Source: Chloroflexota bacterium
GTDB taxonomy: Bacteria; Chloroflexota; Dehalococcoidia; JACPPY01
Assembly: GCA_016190755.1 (NCBI GenBank)
Contig: JACPPY010000013.1
Coordinates: forward strand, 1 to 56,205
Direction: 5' to 3'
Length of the DNA stretch: 56,205 nt
In this document: in pieces, positions 25,607 through 34,614 of the stretch
Position numbering within the stretch: position 1 is the stretch's first letter
Layout of the letters: the number at the start of each line of letters is the position of its first letter
Notes under the pieces: model-generated
Told to the model about the DNA's origin: nothing
What the model saw: the letters and a program-made list of their open reading frames with translations, nothing else
Databases searched by the model: none
Position numbers and translations under genes: made by a program

Positions 25607-26770
25607 CTACCTGATCATCTCGATGAATGCCTGGACCCTTGTCTCCAGTTGAGAGGCATCCAGCATCGAATATTCGTTCTCCAAATACAGAACAGGCACC
25701 CCCGACGCTTCGATATAGCTCCTCATTGCGGGTACTTCAAACCCGAAGGGATCACAGTACCTGAAAACATGGAGGATAACCCCTTCAACCTTGAATTCCT
25801 CGATCGCCCGCCGGATAAACCCAAACCTCTGGTCCAGGTAGTCCGAATAAGAGCCATTCTTCTCTTCGTATGTGCGGGCACACTTTACACCTCTCAGATA
25901 CCGCTCGGCGATTCCGTCCAGCGGGTCGAGGGTAACCGGCACGTCTGCTGAATACTCCCTCAAGCCAGGACACAAGGCATCAGTTACCACGTGGGCACCG
26001 CTCTTCTCGACTAGGTCGACGAACGTGGCATCATCCATCTGGGCACCAATAATCATGACGCGAGGCAGGCGTGGACTGTTCACCTTTCTCTGCTTGACCT
26101 CGGATATGACCTCTCGCACAAGTCGAGAGGACTGCGCCACCGGAAGGCCCATGAGCGCAATCAGTAGCTTCGATATCTCCATGCCGGAGATCAAGGGTGG
26201 CTGTGATCTCCTCAACGCGAACAATTCCCGCACCGCGGCCCTGTTTTCGTTGTAAAGCCGTACCGCTTCCGACAGGCTGCTATCTGAGATATCATTTCCA
26301 ACAAACCCGCTCAGGCTCTTTCTGAAGGTGCCCAGTATCTCCCTGTAGAACTTCTGCGACGAATCATCCGTCCCGTGTGGCATGTTGACGAAGTGCGAGT
26401 AAGGCAGATTCAAAGTGTACTTCCACACATCATAGGGACGGCATATGCTGTCACAGGCATGAGGAAGCACCAGCCCATCCAGGAAGTCGTACTTCCCTTT
26501 TACCGCCATGTCGAAGCATCCGCGTATCTGGGGGCAAATAATAGTTTCCATGAGGGTATCTGCTCTGGTAATTGGCTGGCGGGGGTCACTTTTTATCCTG
26601 ATAGGAACAAGCCCGGCAGCCGCGATGAGTTCCAGGGGAACGAGGGCGCACAGGTATCCGATCACCTTCTTGCCCTGCGCTTTAGACTCCAGAGCCGAGC
26701 AGGTATAGTCCTGGTAGTGTCTTTCGGCCAACTTCAGACCGTGAGAGTCAATACCTGATTCTTTCGTCAT
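25607..26770 (-). CDS. 2-Hydroxyacyl-CoA dehydratase, smaller subunit (HgdB/FldC-like)
   Basis: A 387-residue protein of the same family as the downstream gene, in the HgdB/BcrC-type branch. Conserved cysteines are in TIICPQIRGCFDM (C79, C85), LPHACDSICRPYD (C106, C110) and the C-terminal RYCDPFGFE segment, the usual pattern for cluster binding. Two non-identical adjacent subunits agree with the heterodimeric dehydratases of amino-acid fermenters. It starts at ATG 26770, 10 bp after the CoA-transferase stop, so the genes are co-transcribed. No in-window activator was found. Confidence 0.83.
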   Translation of the reverse strand: MTKESGIDSHGLKLAERHYQDYTCSALESKAQGKKVIGYLCALVPLELIAAAGLVPIRIKSDPRQPITRADTLMETIICPQIRGCFDMAVKGKYDFLDGLVLPHACDSICRPYDVWKYTLNLPYSHFVNMPHGTDDSSQKFYREILGTFRKSLSGFVGNDISDSSLSEAVRLYNENRAAVRELFALRRSQPPLISGMEISKLLIALMGLPVAQSSRLVREVISEVKQRKVNSPRLPRVMIIGAQMDDATFVDLVEKSGAHVVTDALCPGLREYSADVPVTLDPLDGIAERYLRGVKCARTYEEKNGSYSDYLDQRFGFIRRAIEEFKVEGVILHVFRYCDPFGFEVPAMRSYIEASGVPVLYLENEYSMLDASQLETRVQAFIEMIR

Positions 26771-26780
26771 GCTGCGGCAG

Positions 26781-27989
26781 TCAGTTTATGATGCCCTCTT
26801 CCTTGAGTGCGGTAATATCGCCCCAATCGTAGCCCAATTCCAGGAGGATCTCCTCTGTGTGCTGACCCAGCTCAGGAGCCTCACTCCTCCATGAAGCTGG
26901 CGTCTGGCTGAAGCTCCAGGGGAACCCAACCAGTTTCATCTTGCCCCATGCCGGGTGCTGAACATACGTGAAATAGTCATTGGCGAGAGCCTGTGGGTCG
27001 TTGGCGACCTCAACCGGCGACTGTACTGGCGTGCAGATACACCCTTCTCTTTTGAGTATGTTTAGCCATTCTTCTCGTGTTTTCGTCTCAAACTTCTCGT
27101 CAAGTATGCCGATGAGCTCTCGGGCATTCTTGCCCCTGGCTTCAATAGTGTCGAACCTCGGGTCTTTTTCGAGGTCCGAAATGCCCAGGGCCCGACACAC
27201 GTTAGGCCAATACCTGTCCGGCTGCAAGTGCGCCAGCGCAATCCATTTGTCATCCCGGCACCGGTAGTGATTGTATATGGGGTTGCCAGCCTGGGAGCGA
27301 ATCTCTCTGGGGAACTCCCGGCCGAGTATTGCCGGCGCAGCCATGATAAGCCCCAACATGCTGATCAGACTGCCCATTAGGGAGGTGTCGACCAATTGTC
27401 CCTTTCCTGTCTTCTCTCTGGCGTAGAGTGCTGCGGTCACCCCCCAGGCACAGATAAGCCCACCCAGTTCGTCCCCCATTCCGGGCAATATCTGGGCCGG
27501 CGGTGCCCCACGCTCCCCGCAAGACATCATTAACCCAGACCTGGCAATGCCGGTGTAATCAAAGGAATAGGAGTTGGCATCAGGTCCTTTACGTCCCCAT
27601 CCCGATGCATGAGCGTAGATGAGCCGCTGATTCCTGGCCAACAATTCATCGGGGCCAATGCCCATTTTCACAGGCGCTTCTATGCTCATGTTGGTCAGGA
27701 AGACATCGGCGGCATCGATTAGCCTGAAGAAGACGTCCTTCCCCTTTTTGTTGCTCAAGTCCAAAACTATGCTTCTCTTATTGCGGTTGCTATTCTCGAA
27801 GTAATAATTGCGGCCTTTGAGTCCCACCTGAGTGCCGATGATACGCATCATGCCTCGTGCAGGATCCCCGGTCTTGGGTTCTACTTTAATAACATCGGCT
27901 CCAAGGTCGCCCAATCTCATGCCAGCGACTGGCCCCTGCTGGAACATTGTTATCTCGACTACTTTCACACCGTCAAGAGGTCCGGCCAT
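26781..27989 (-). CDS. Family III (CaiB/BaiF-type) CoA-transferase
   Basis: A 402-residue CoA-transferase of family III. The N-terminus MAGPLDGVKVVEITMFQQGPVAGMRLGDLGADVIKVEP is typical. The catalytic aspartate is likely the D in PGMGDELGG, and the C-terminal half carries the family's conserved HPAWG and GxHTEEILLELGY elements. In the aryllactate pathway the FldA enzyme of this family moves CoA between an aryl-acrylyl-CoA and an aryllactate. Its place directly before two dehydratase subunits supports that role. It follows iorB after a 138-bp gap in which I see nothing notable. Confidence 0.88.
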   Translation of the reverse strand: MAGPLDGVKVVEITMFQQGPVAGMRLGDLGADVIKVEPKTGDPARGMMRIIGTQVGLKGRNYYFENSNRNKRSIVLDLSNKKGKDVFFRLIDAADVFLTNMSIEAPVKMGIGPDELLARNQRLIYAHASGWGRKGPDANSYSFDYTGIARSGLMMSCGERGAPPAQILPGMGDELGGLICAWGVTAALYAREKTGKGQLVDTSLMGSLISMLGLIMAAPAILGREFPREIRSQAGNPIYNHYRCRDDKWIALAHLQPDRYWPNVCRALGISDLEKDPRFDTIEARGKNARELIGILDEKFETKTREEWLNILKREGCICTPVQSPVEVANDPQALANDYFTYVQHPAWGKMKLVGFPWSFSQTPASWRSEAPELGQHTEEILLELGYDWGDITALKEEGIIN

Positions 27990-28127
27990 ATCCTTAACAC
28001 TCCCAATGCTTATGATGCGTACTTACAAGAACCCTAGGAAGCCTGTAACAGCAACCGAAAACACGGACTAGAGAAACATGGAAGACCCGTGAGGATGGCA
28101 TCCCGTTGAGCTCCCACAGCAAATGAG

Positions 28128-28739
28128 TTATCCCATCTTTGCGCTGGCCTCTTGATATCCCAGGTCGAAGGCTTTCAAGTTGACCGGAACAAGCTTGGCG
28201 GAAAAGTGACGCTCAATCTCGGCTCTTACAGTTGTTATCTTTACCGGCACTGCATCAGTCGCAAGCAGTGCGCCCAGCATGACAATATTTGCCGCCAGAT
28301 GGCTTCCAGCCCTTCTGGCCAGTGCAACTGCATCCAGGGCAACCACTTTGCCAGCAGCACCCACCAGTTTTTCTACTATCTGCTCCGGGCTTGGATAGCT
28401 GCACTTGCCAAGAGTGACCATGAAGGGAGTAACCACCTCCATAGAGATAATAGCCAGGCTGGGCGACGACAAGCACGAGACGTATCTCAGTGCCTCGGAA
28501 GGCTCCATGCTCACAAGAACATCGCACATACCCGTCGTGACCAACGGCGCGGAAATGCTATCCCCGATTCTAACGATGCTCGATACTGAACCACCTCGGA
28601 CCGCCATCCCCAGCACCTCGGAGCCGTGCACTTTCAGCCCGTCGGCCACTGCCGCAACTCCGAGCAGTTCCGACAGTAGTACTACTCCCTGTCCACCGAC
28701 ACCGGCAATCACAATGCTGCACTCTTTGCCTTTTGACAT
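28128..28739 (-). CDS. iorB: Indolepyruvate:ferredoxin oxidoreductase, beta subunit
   Basis: A 203-residue gamma-type 2-oxoacid oxidoreductase subunit. It opens ECSIVIAGVGGQGVVLLSELLG and has SEVLGMAVRGGSVSSIVRIG and the C-terminal hydrophobic NIVMLGALL, all typical of IorB. The ATG at 28739 lies 2 bp after the iorA stop, and AGGAG spans the end of iorA, so translation is coupled. With IorA it oxidises arylpyruvates to arylacetyl-CoA, reducing ferredoxin. The longer frame upstream lies inside iorA and is not used. Confidence 0.92.
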   Translation of the reverse strand: MSKGKECSIVIAGVGGQGVVLLSELLGVAAVADGLKVHGSEVLGMAVRGGSVSSIVRIGDSISAPLVTTGMCDVLVSMEPSEALRYVSCLSSPSLAIISMEVVTPFMVTLGKCSYPSPEQIVEKLVGAAGKVVALDAVALARRAGSHLAANIVMLGALLATDAVPVKITTVRAEIERHFSAKLVPVNLKAFDLGYQEASAKMG

Positions 28740-28741
28740 CG

Positions 28742-30658
28742 CTACTCCTGCACAATAGCTTTGTAAGGACAGACGCGAGAACAGAGGCCACACCCCGGGC
28801 ACATCGAAGCGTCTATCACCTTCTTGCCGTCCTGCTTCAGTATCGCCGGACACCCCAAAAGAGCGACGCAGGTATTGCACTTCTCGTTGCACCTGTCCTC
28901 TAATACCCTTAATACCCTGTAAGGGACAATCGCCTCACCCTTTTTCTTCTTTTCCCGTTGAAGCACAATCACGCATGGACTGCGCATTACCACCACCGCC
29001 GGCCCATCGAATCTCATGGCCTTTTCCAGCACCTCGATCGCCATTTTTAAGTCGAACGGATCGGCAACCTCGACAAATTTCACGCCGCATGCCCTCGCGA
29101 CATCCTCGATCTTTACCGCATCCGTAATCTCTCCAGTCGCCGTGTTGCCAGTGCCGGGATGCGGCTGGAAACCGGTCATGGCAGTGGCTGAATTATCTAG
29201 CACCAGCATCGTTATTCTTGCCTTGTTGTAGACGGCATTGATCAGGGGTGGTATGCCGGAGTGAAAGAAGGTCGAGTCCCCCAGATGGGCTACTATTGGA
29301 GCCTTCAGGACGTGGGCTAGTCCGTTGGCAATTCCGAAGCTGCCGCCCATACAGATAACTGAATCCACCGACTCTAATGGAGGGTTGTTGGCTAGGGTGT
29401 AGCAGCCAATATCGCTTGGATAGATCGGTTCAACTCCGTCGCCGTAGTCCCTTGCCACTCGCTTCGAGGCGATCTTGATTACATAGTTGGATGCGCGGTG
29501 GGGACATCCTGGGCACAGAGCCGGAGGACGTAGCGGTATCATTCCCGCTACGTCCTGAGCCAGTTTATCTGCGACCGCGAAGCTTGTTGGAATCGGCCGG
29601 TTAGCGAGCTTGCCTATGGCCTCGATAACTGCTCTCGTGGAAAGCTCACCGATCAGCGGTATCATGTCCTTGCCGTGGACCTTCAAAGTGATGCCGCTTT
29701 CCTGGGCCAGGGCTTTTATATGCGTCTCGACAAACGGTTCGAGTTCTTCTACAACCAGCACTTCCTCGACTGAGAGCAACAACTGCGAAACAAGCTTTGC
29801 TGGAAGCGGATGTGGAGTCCCGATCTTCAGCATGCTGATCCTATCGTTGAGGTCAAGGACATTCAGTGCCTCAACCACATAGGCATAAGAAAGACCGCTG
29901 GCGACAACCCCCAATTTTGCCCCGGCTGCCAGTCTCAATTGGTTGAACGGCAACTCGTTCACCGCATGCCTGATCCGGGCGAACCTTTCCAACATGAGCG
30001 GCTTGTTCTTCCGGGCGACTGCGGGCGTATAGACCATGCGAGCAGGGTTCTTTTCAAAAGAGGCCTCCCTCCTGGTCCGGCTGATCTCACCCAGCACGAC
30101 ATCGCTACGGCCATGCCCGATCCTGGTTACGGACCTGAACATGAACACCTGCCCGAATTGCTCAGACAAACCGAAGGCGGAAGCCATCATGTCTTTGGCT
30201 TCTTGAACGGAAGATGGTTCCAACACTGGTACGTAGGCTTGTTCAGCGACGTAGCGGCTATCCTGTTCGTTCTGAGAGCTCCACATCCATGGGTCATCAG
30301 CCGCGACAAGGACCAGTCCACCCTTTGCTCCCATGTAACTGGCTGTCATCAGCGAATCATGGGCAACATTGACGCCAACATGCTTCATCGACGCCAGCGC
30401 GCGCAACCCGCAGATCGAGGCCGCCAGAGCGACCTCGAAGGCCACCTTCTCGTTAACTGACCATTCAGCGTAAATGCCGAGTTCCCCGGCTACTTCCGCC
30501 AACGTCTCCAGTATTTCGCTTGAAGGCGTTCCGGGGTAGGCAGCGGCAACCTGCACACCAGCTTCTATGGCGCCACGGGCAATGGCCTCATTGCCGAGCA
30601 TATACAGCTTTTCCCCCTGAGCATCGGAAGCGATCGTCGGTCTAGTTGCTTCTTGCAA
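28742..30658 (-). CDS. iorA: Indolepyruvate:ferredoxin oxidoreductase, alpha subunit
   Basis: A 638-residue TPP enzyme with fused domains: a pyrimidine-binding/alpha part (AAAYPGTPSSEILETLAE), a middle domain, a TPP-binding part (GDSTFFHSGI then LVLDNSATAMTG), and a C-terminal ferredoxin domain with CNEKCNTCVALLGC and CPGCGLCSRVCPYKAI cysteines for two [4Fe-4S] clusters. The chosen start is a TTG at 30658, with AAGGAGA 5 nt upstream, 26 bp after the dehydrogenase stop. A start at 30745 would overlap that gene by 60 bp and add a non-homologous tail. It is expected to work on aromatic 2-oxo acids and to supply low-potential ferredoxin, which may feed the dehydratase activator. Confidence 0.92.
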   Translation of the reverse strand: MQEATRPTIASDAQGEKLYMLGNEAIARGAIEAGVQVAAAYPGTPSSEILETLAEVAGELGIYAEWSVNEKVAFEVALAASICGLRALASMKHVGVNVAHDSLMTASYMGAKGGLVLVAADDPWMWSSQNEQDSRYVAEQAYVPVLEPSSVQEAKDMMASAFGLSEQFGQVFMFRSVTRIGHGRSDVVLGEISRTRREASFEKNPARMVYTPAVARKNKPLMLERFARIRHAVNELPFNQLRLAAGAKLGVVASGLSYAYVVEALNVLDLNDRISMLKIGTPHPLPAKLVSQLLLSVEEVLVVEELEPFVETHIKALAQESGITLKVHGKDMIPLIGELSTRAVIEAIGKLANRPIPTSFAVADKLAQDVAGMIPLRPPALCPGCPHRASNYVIKIASKRVARDYGDGVEPIYPSDIGCYTLANNPPLESVDSVICMGGSFGIANGLAHVLKAPIVAHLGDSTFFHSGIPPLINAVYNKARITMLVLDNSATAMTGFQPHPGTGNTATGEITDAVKIEDVARACGVKFVEVADPFDLKMAIEVLEKAMRFDGPAVVVMRSPCVIVLQREKKKKGEAIVPYRVLRVLEDRCNEKCNTCVALLGCPAILKQDGKKVIDASMCPGCGLCSRVCPYKAIVQE

Positions 30659-30684
30659 GCAAGTCTCCTTAACTTCCAGAACGA

Positions 30685-31707
30685 TTAGAGCGCCATTGTA
30701 CCCCATCTTGCGACGTACTTCGACTCCACATCCCGGTTTATCCAACCATTAGGCCACCTTCCGGAGAGGATTCTACCCACCTCTTGAGCCGGGGCAAGGC
30801 TAGCGTCGGTCCAGGAACGCTCCGAGTAGTGTGCGGAGTGGCCGGTAAGCACAACGTTGTCCAGTTTGAGCAAAGGGTTGTTCATCTTCGCAGGCTCCAT
30901 CTCCAGCACATCCAGGGCAGCGCCAGCAATGCGGCCTTCGACAAGGGCCATATACAGCGCAGCCTCATCAACGAGTTGTCCCCGTGCCGTGTTGATTAGA
31001 TAGGAAGTCGGCTTCATTAGCTTGAGTTGGGCGGCGCCAAACATATGCCTGGTCTCAGGCGTAAGCGGCGCATGGGCGGAGATGAAGTCAGATTCCCTCA
31101 GCAACGTCTCCAGACTTGCCGGTTCAACCCCCGTCTGACGCATAGCCTCCTCCGGGCAAAATGGGTCATAGGCCAGTACCCGAAGTCCAAAGGCCTTGGC
31201 TTTTGGCACCAGTATCCTGGGTATGCGCCCGAACCCGACCAGTCCGAGAGTCTGGCCTCGTAGCTGGTTGATCCCATGCCATGCAGCTTGCATTTCCGGG
31301 CCATGGAAGACGCGCCACTCACCAGACTTCACTATCTTGTCCAGCCTGATCAGCTTGCGGGCACAGGCCAACAGCAGCGCCATAGCATGGTCGGACACTT
31401 CGTCGGACGAATTCCCCGGCATGTTGGCAACGCAGATGCCGTGCTCGGTGGCCGCAGCGATATCTATATTGTCATACCCGACCTTCGGAGTGAAAATGAG
31501 CCGGCACACCTTCAAGTTAGATATGACCCTGCGCGTGCACGGCTCCACCTCGACAACGGCAGCATCGGCGTTGCCGAGCGCTGCAATGACCTCGTCTTCA
31601 GTACGGGCAGGTTTTTCTACATAATCGATTTCCCGCTTAGCAAACCCATCCACGTCGTACTTGATGGGGAGAGTTTTTGTCGCCACAACCCTGAAATTCG
31701 CCACCAC
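30685..31707 (-). CDS. D-isomer-specific 2-hydroxyacid dehydrogenase
   Basis: A 340-residue NAD-dependent dehydrogenase of the phosphoglycerate dehydrogenase superfamily. The nucleotide fold shows LGLVGFGRIPR with the acidic residue in LAYDP. The catalytic Arg is in INTARGQLVD, the Glu in LDVLEMEP and the His in LTGHSAHYSE. The third glycine of GxGxxG is Pro (codon CCC), a known type of variation. A GTG start at 31707 follows AAGGA. It is the first gene of the operon and probably reduces the aryl or alkyl 2-oxo acid to the (R)-2-hydroxyacid used by the CoA-transferase. It lacks the ACT domain of serine-pathway SerA, so serine synthesis is less likely. Confidence 0.82.
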   Translation of the reverse strand: MVANFRVVATKTLPIKYDVDGFAKREIDYVEKPARTEDEVIAALGNADAAVVEVEPCTRRVISNLKVCRLIFTPKVGYDNIDIAAATEHGICVANMPGNSSDEVSDHAMALLLACARKLIRLDKIVKSGEWRVFHGPEMQAAWHGINQLRGQTLGLVGFGRIPRILVPKAKAFGLRVLAYDPFCPEEAMRQTGVEPASLETLLRESDFISAHAPLTPETRHMFGAAQLKLMKPTSYLINTARGQLVDEAALYMALVEGRIAGAALDVLEMEPAKMNNPLLKLDNVVLTGHSAHYSERSWTDASLAPAQEVGRILSGRWPNGWINRDVESKYVARWGTMAL

Positions 31708-31853
31708 AAGAGTCCTTGCCTAATATTCAACCTGTGCTGACTTAACACTATGCGAGATGGAACCGCCTGCGCTGATAACAGTTCCACACTGATAAGCTTG
31801 GGTCCGTATTGACATGCACAGATGGCTGATATATATTTGGTACTATTCGTAAT

Positions 31854-31896
31854 AAGACTGTCTTTCATACTACGACATGAGAAATGGCCTTGTCAA
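31854..31896 (-). promoter_or_regulatory. Sigma-70-type promoter with operator candidate for the ior operon
   Basis: Minus strand: TTGACA (31891-31896), 18 bp, TAGTAT (31867-31872). The palindrome AAGAC-T-GTCTT (31854-31864) starts two bases past the -10 box and would cover the transcription start. Its half-sites match the palindrome before the aminotransferase gene (22298-22314). The leader to the GTG is about 150 nt. Confidence 0.65.
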
Positions 31897-31937
31897 CCTT
31901 TTCACAAGTACCTGACAGCGTCCTGCATTCTGCCCGG

Positions 31938-31953
31938 TGCGGCGTACGCCGCA
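31938..31953 (-). other. 16-bp perfect palindrome after the LOG-family gene
   Basis: TGCGGCGTACGCCGCA lies 18 bp after the stop of the LOG gene and upstream of the ior promoter. It has no T-run. It may be a 3'-end stabilising hairpin or weak terminator for the phosphate operon, or a protein-binding site. Confidence 0.4.
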
Positions 31954-31970
31954 TCCAGCGCTACGTACGT

Positions 31971-33017
31971 TCAGGCCTCGTTGGACCGGCCCAGGCGGTT
32001 GATTTCCAGCACCATCTGGTTGAGCCGTCCGGCGCTGCGCTTGTTGTAAGCAAAGGCGATCCTAGGTTTAGACAAGATGTCCGGCTCATCCTTCTCCTGG
32101 GGCAGGGCCGAAGTCTTCAACACCCCACCCGAGGCAATTATGTCGGGGAAAGACTCGGTCAACTGCCTGAGGTCTTCGTCGCGCATTTCCTTTTCGAGCC
32201 GTATCACCAGGGTTTCCCCCACCTGGCGCATTGAATGGTAGGTAGAGTAGTAGTATCTGACCCATTCCAGGACCTCCTCCGGGGAATGGACGATGCGGTA
32301 AAAGGAGCGGTCTTCCGGATAGATGTAGCCATGATTCAGAAGCTCCTGGTTCACGAACCGGTCCCACGTTTCCCAGTAGTGGCCGTCCGGCAGGTCTATC
32401 AGAAGAAGCGGCTTTGGTGTCGCTTTGCCGGTCTGAACCAGGACCAGGACCTCGAAGGCCTCGTTCTGGGTGCCGAACCCGCCAGGGAAAAGGGCAAAGG
32501 CACTGGCTTCCATGACAAAGAACAGCTTGCGCGTGAAGAAGTACTTGAATGTCACTAACTTCGGATCGTCCTGGAACACCTTCGCCGGGCCTCTTTCGTA
32601 AGGGAGCACTATGCCCACTCCAAAGCTGTTCTCCGGCCCGGCTCCCTCTATACCAGCTTCCATTATGCCTTCCGCGGCGCCTGTGATGACCATGTAGCCC
32701 TGGCTGGCCAATAAACGGCCAAGATCACTGGCCATCTTGTAGTACGGATCATCCCTAAGCACACGGGCCGAGCCGAATATGGACACTTTCCTTGTGTTTT
32801 CGTACGGCTCGAAGACCCGCGAGGCATGGCGGAATTCAACTATGGCGCGGTTGATGATCTTGAGATCAAGGACATCCAAGTTGTCCCGCCGGCATTTCAA
32901 TGCGTTGATCAGAAGTTCTTTGTAAAGAACCGACCGCATGCTATCGCCCCTCGCGGTCAGCACATCACGTGTCTCGTTCAACAAGCGCTCGACCGCATCC
33001 GGTTTCAGCTCCGGCAT
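31971..33017 (-). CDS. LOG-family protein (cytokinin-riboside monophosphate phosphoribohydrolase-like)
   Basis: A 348-residue protein whose central domain (about 75-280) is LOG/'lysine decarboxylase-like'. It has a Rossmann start KVSIFGSARV, the ITGAAEGIMEAG loop and the hallmark PGGFGTQNE motif. Proven members split nucleoside 5'-monophosphates at the N-glycosidic bond; lysine decarboxylase activity is an old misannotation. The N-terminal ~70 and C-terminal ~70 residues are extra helical parts seen in the longer bacterial subgroup. It follows phoU by 53 bp and is probably the last gene of the pst transcript. Confidence 0.85.
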   Translation of the reverse strand: MPELKPDAVERLLNETRDVLTARGDSMRSVLYKELLINALKCRRDNLDVLDLKIINRAIVEFRHASRVFEPYENTRKVSIFGSARVLRDDPYYKMASDLGRLLASQGYMVITGAAEGIMEAGIEGAGPENSFGVGIVLPYERGPAKVFQDDPKLVTFKYFFTRKLFFVMEASAFALFPGGFGTQNEAFEVLVLVQTGKATPKPLLLIDLPDGHYWETWDRFVNQELLNHGYIYPEDRSFYRIVHSPEEVLEWVRYYYSTYHSMRQVGETLVIRLEKEMRDEDLRQLTESFPDIIASGGVLKTSALPQEKDEPDILSKPRIAFAYNKRSAGRLNQMVLEINRLGRSNEA

Positions 33018-33070
33018 AAGATGTGCTCCCTATCGGCAACTGCGCGCTGCGTCCAGAGACTACCCTTCAC

Positions 33071-33736
33071 CTAGTATTTGGACGTACCGCATTCGGTCAT
33101 CTTGCCTGTCACGAGAAAGATGACTCGCTCCGCTATATTCGTGGCCCGGTCGGCGATACGCTCCAGGTTATGCGCTGCCCATAGCAAATGTGTGGCCCGG
33201 TCGATCGTCCTCGGGTCCTGTAGCATGAACGTCAGTAGTTCGCGGTAGACCTGGTCGTAGAGTTGGTCCACCTCGTCATCGTCGGCACAAACTTTCCCAG
33301 CCGCCTCCACATCACGGCTCACCAGCGCATCGAGACTGCGCCGCAGCATATCGTTGGCCCTCTGCGCCATGCGTGGTATGTCCACCAGGGGCTTCAGAGT
33401 AGGCTGGTCTCCGATCATTAGGCTTATTTTCGCAATCCCTTCGGCGTGGTCCGCCATGCGCTCCAAATCGACGATGATGTTGATGATGGCGATGATGAAC
33501 CGCAAGTCACTGGCGACGGGTTCCTGCGTGGCTATCGTCTGTATGCACTTTTCTTCTATCTCGAGGCGTTTCTTGTCGACTATCGTGTCGTCTTCTACCA
33601 CCTTTCGTGATAGCTGCAGGTCCCTGTTCTTCAGTGCTTCCACGGACTTCTCAATCGCCTTTTCGACCATGCTGCCCATCAGCAGCATGTTGTCCTGAAG
33701 GTCTTTTAGCTTCTGATCTAGTTCTCTGCGGGTCAT
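33071..33736 (-). CDS. phoU: Phosphate transport system regulator PhoU
   Basis: A 221-residue all-helical protein with two PhoU three-helix repeats (about 10-100 and 115-205). Each carries the conserved acidic and hydrophobic helix pattern (DLRFIIAIINIIVDLERMADHAEGIAK and LWAAHNLERIADRATNIAERV) that binds metal clusters. PhoU links the PstSCAB transporter to the PhoR kinase and turns the Pho response off when phosphate is ample. It starts 9 bp after pstB. The start ATG has GGAGG upstream. Confidence 0.95.
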   Translation of the reverse strand: MTRRELDQKLKDLQDNMLLMGSMVEKAIEKSVEALKNRDLQLSRKVVEDDTIVDKKRLEIEEKCIQTIATQEPVASDLRFIIAIINIIVDLERMADHAEGIAKISLMIGDQPTLKPLVDIPRMAQRANDMLRRSLDALVSRDVEAAGKVCADDDEVDQLYDQVYRELLTFMLQDPRTIDRATHLLWAAHNLERIADRATNIAERVIFLVTGKMTECGTSKY

Positions 33737-33745
33737 CCTGCCTCC

Positions 33746-34597
33746 TTATCCAAACCGCCCAGTTATGTAATCTTCAGTGCGTTTGTCTTTAGGGTTTGTA
33801 AACATCTGCGGGGTCGGGCCGAACTCGATCAGTTCACCGGCTCTATCCTCGGCTGCTAGCATGAACCCTGTGAAGTCAGACACTCTAGCTGCCTGCTGCA
33901 TGTTATGCGTCACTATCACGATCATGTATGTTTCCCGCAGACTGCGGATAAGGTCTTCTATCTTCATAGTGGCTATCGGGTCCAGCGCGGAGCACGGCTC
34001 ATCCATCAGCAAGACTTCCGGTTCCACTGCCAGTGCCCGGGCAATACACAGGCGCTGTTGCTGGCCCCCGGAGAGGTCAGTGCCCGTGTTGCGCAGCTTA
34101 TCCTTCACCTCGTCCCACAGCGCGGCATGGCGAAGGCTGCGTTCCACTATCTCGGCAAGCCGTGAGCCTTTCATGCCTCCGTTGAGCTTTATGCCCGTGG
34201 CCACGTTGTCAAAGATCGACATGGTAGGAAATGGATTTGGCCGCTGGAACACCATGCCAATGCGCCGGCGCAATTGTACGGGGTCTGTGCCAGGAGAATA
34301 GATATCCTTGCCATCCAGGAGCACCTGGCCACTCACCCTTGCCCCCGGAACAGTCTCGTGGAGCCGGTTGAAGCAACGTATTAATGTCGACTTGCCGCAA
34401 CCCGATGGCCCGATTATGGCCGTCACGTGCTTGGGCTCAAAGTGAATATTGATATTGCGTATCGCCAGTAGTCGGCCATACCAGGCATTCAGGCCAATTG
34501 AGACTAGGCCCTCCTGCACACCCCCGTTGCTGACCTTTCTCTCTTCGTCCCGAACCGGCACTGTAACGCCAGTTGGGAGCGGGGATGACTTGATCAT
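33746..34597 (-). CDS. pstB: Phosphate ABC transporter ATPase PstB
   Basis: A 283-residue ABC ATPase with Walker [11 protein letters not shown]-loop VFQRPNPFP, signature LSGGQQQR, Walker [14 protein letters not shown] and the H-loop VTHNMQQA. These are PstB-specific versions, including the characteristic PNPFPMSIFDNV-like stretch. The first ~30 residues are a nonconserved extension. Start: ATG 34597 has AGGAGG 4 nt upstream; an alternative ATG at 34618 overlaps the pstA stop as ATGA and would add seven residues. It powers phosphate import through PstAC. Confidence 0.94.
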   Translation of the reverse strand: MIKSSPLPTGVTVPVRDEERKVSNGGVQEGLVSIGLNAWYGRLLAIRNINIHFEPKHVTAIIGPSGCGKSTLIRCFNRLHETVPGARVSGQVLLDGKDIYSPGTDPVQLRRRIGMVFQRPNPFPTMSIFDNVATGIKLNGGMKGSRLAEIVERSLRHAALWDEVKDKLRNTGTDLSGGQQQRLCIARALAVEPEVLLMDEPCSALDPIATMKIEDLIRSLRETYMIVIVTHNMQQAARVSDFTGFMLAAEDRAGELIEFGPTPQMFTNPKDKRTEDYITGRFG

Positions 34598-34614
34598 CCT
34601 TCCTCCTGCTTGAC

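Noticed and set aside
31971-33017. Lysine decarboxylase
   Set aside because: The PGGxGTxxE motif marks the LOG phosphoribohydrolase family; the decarboxylase name is a legacy error.
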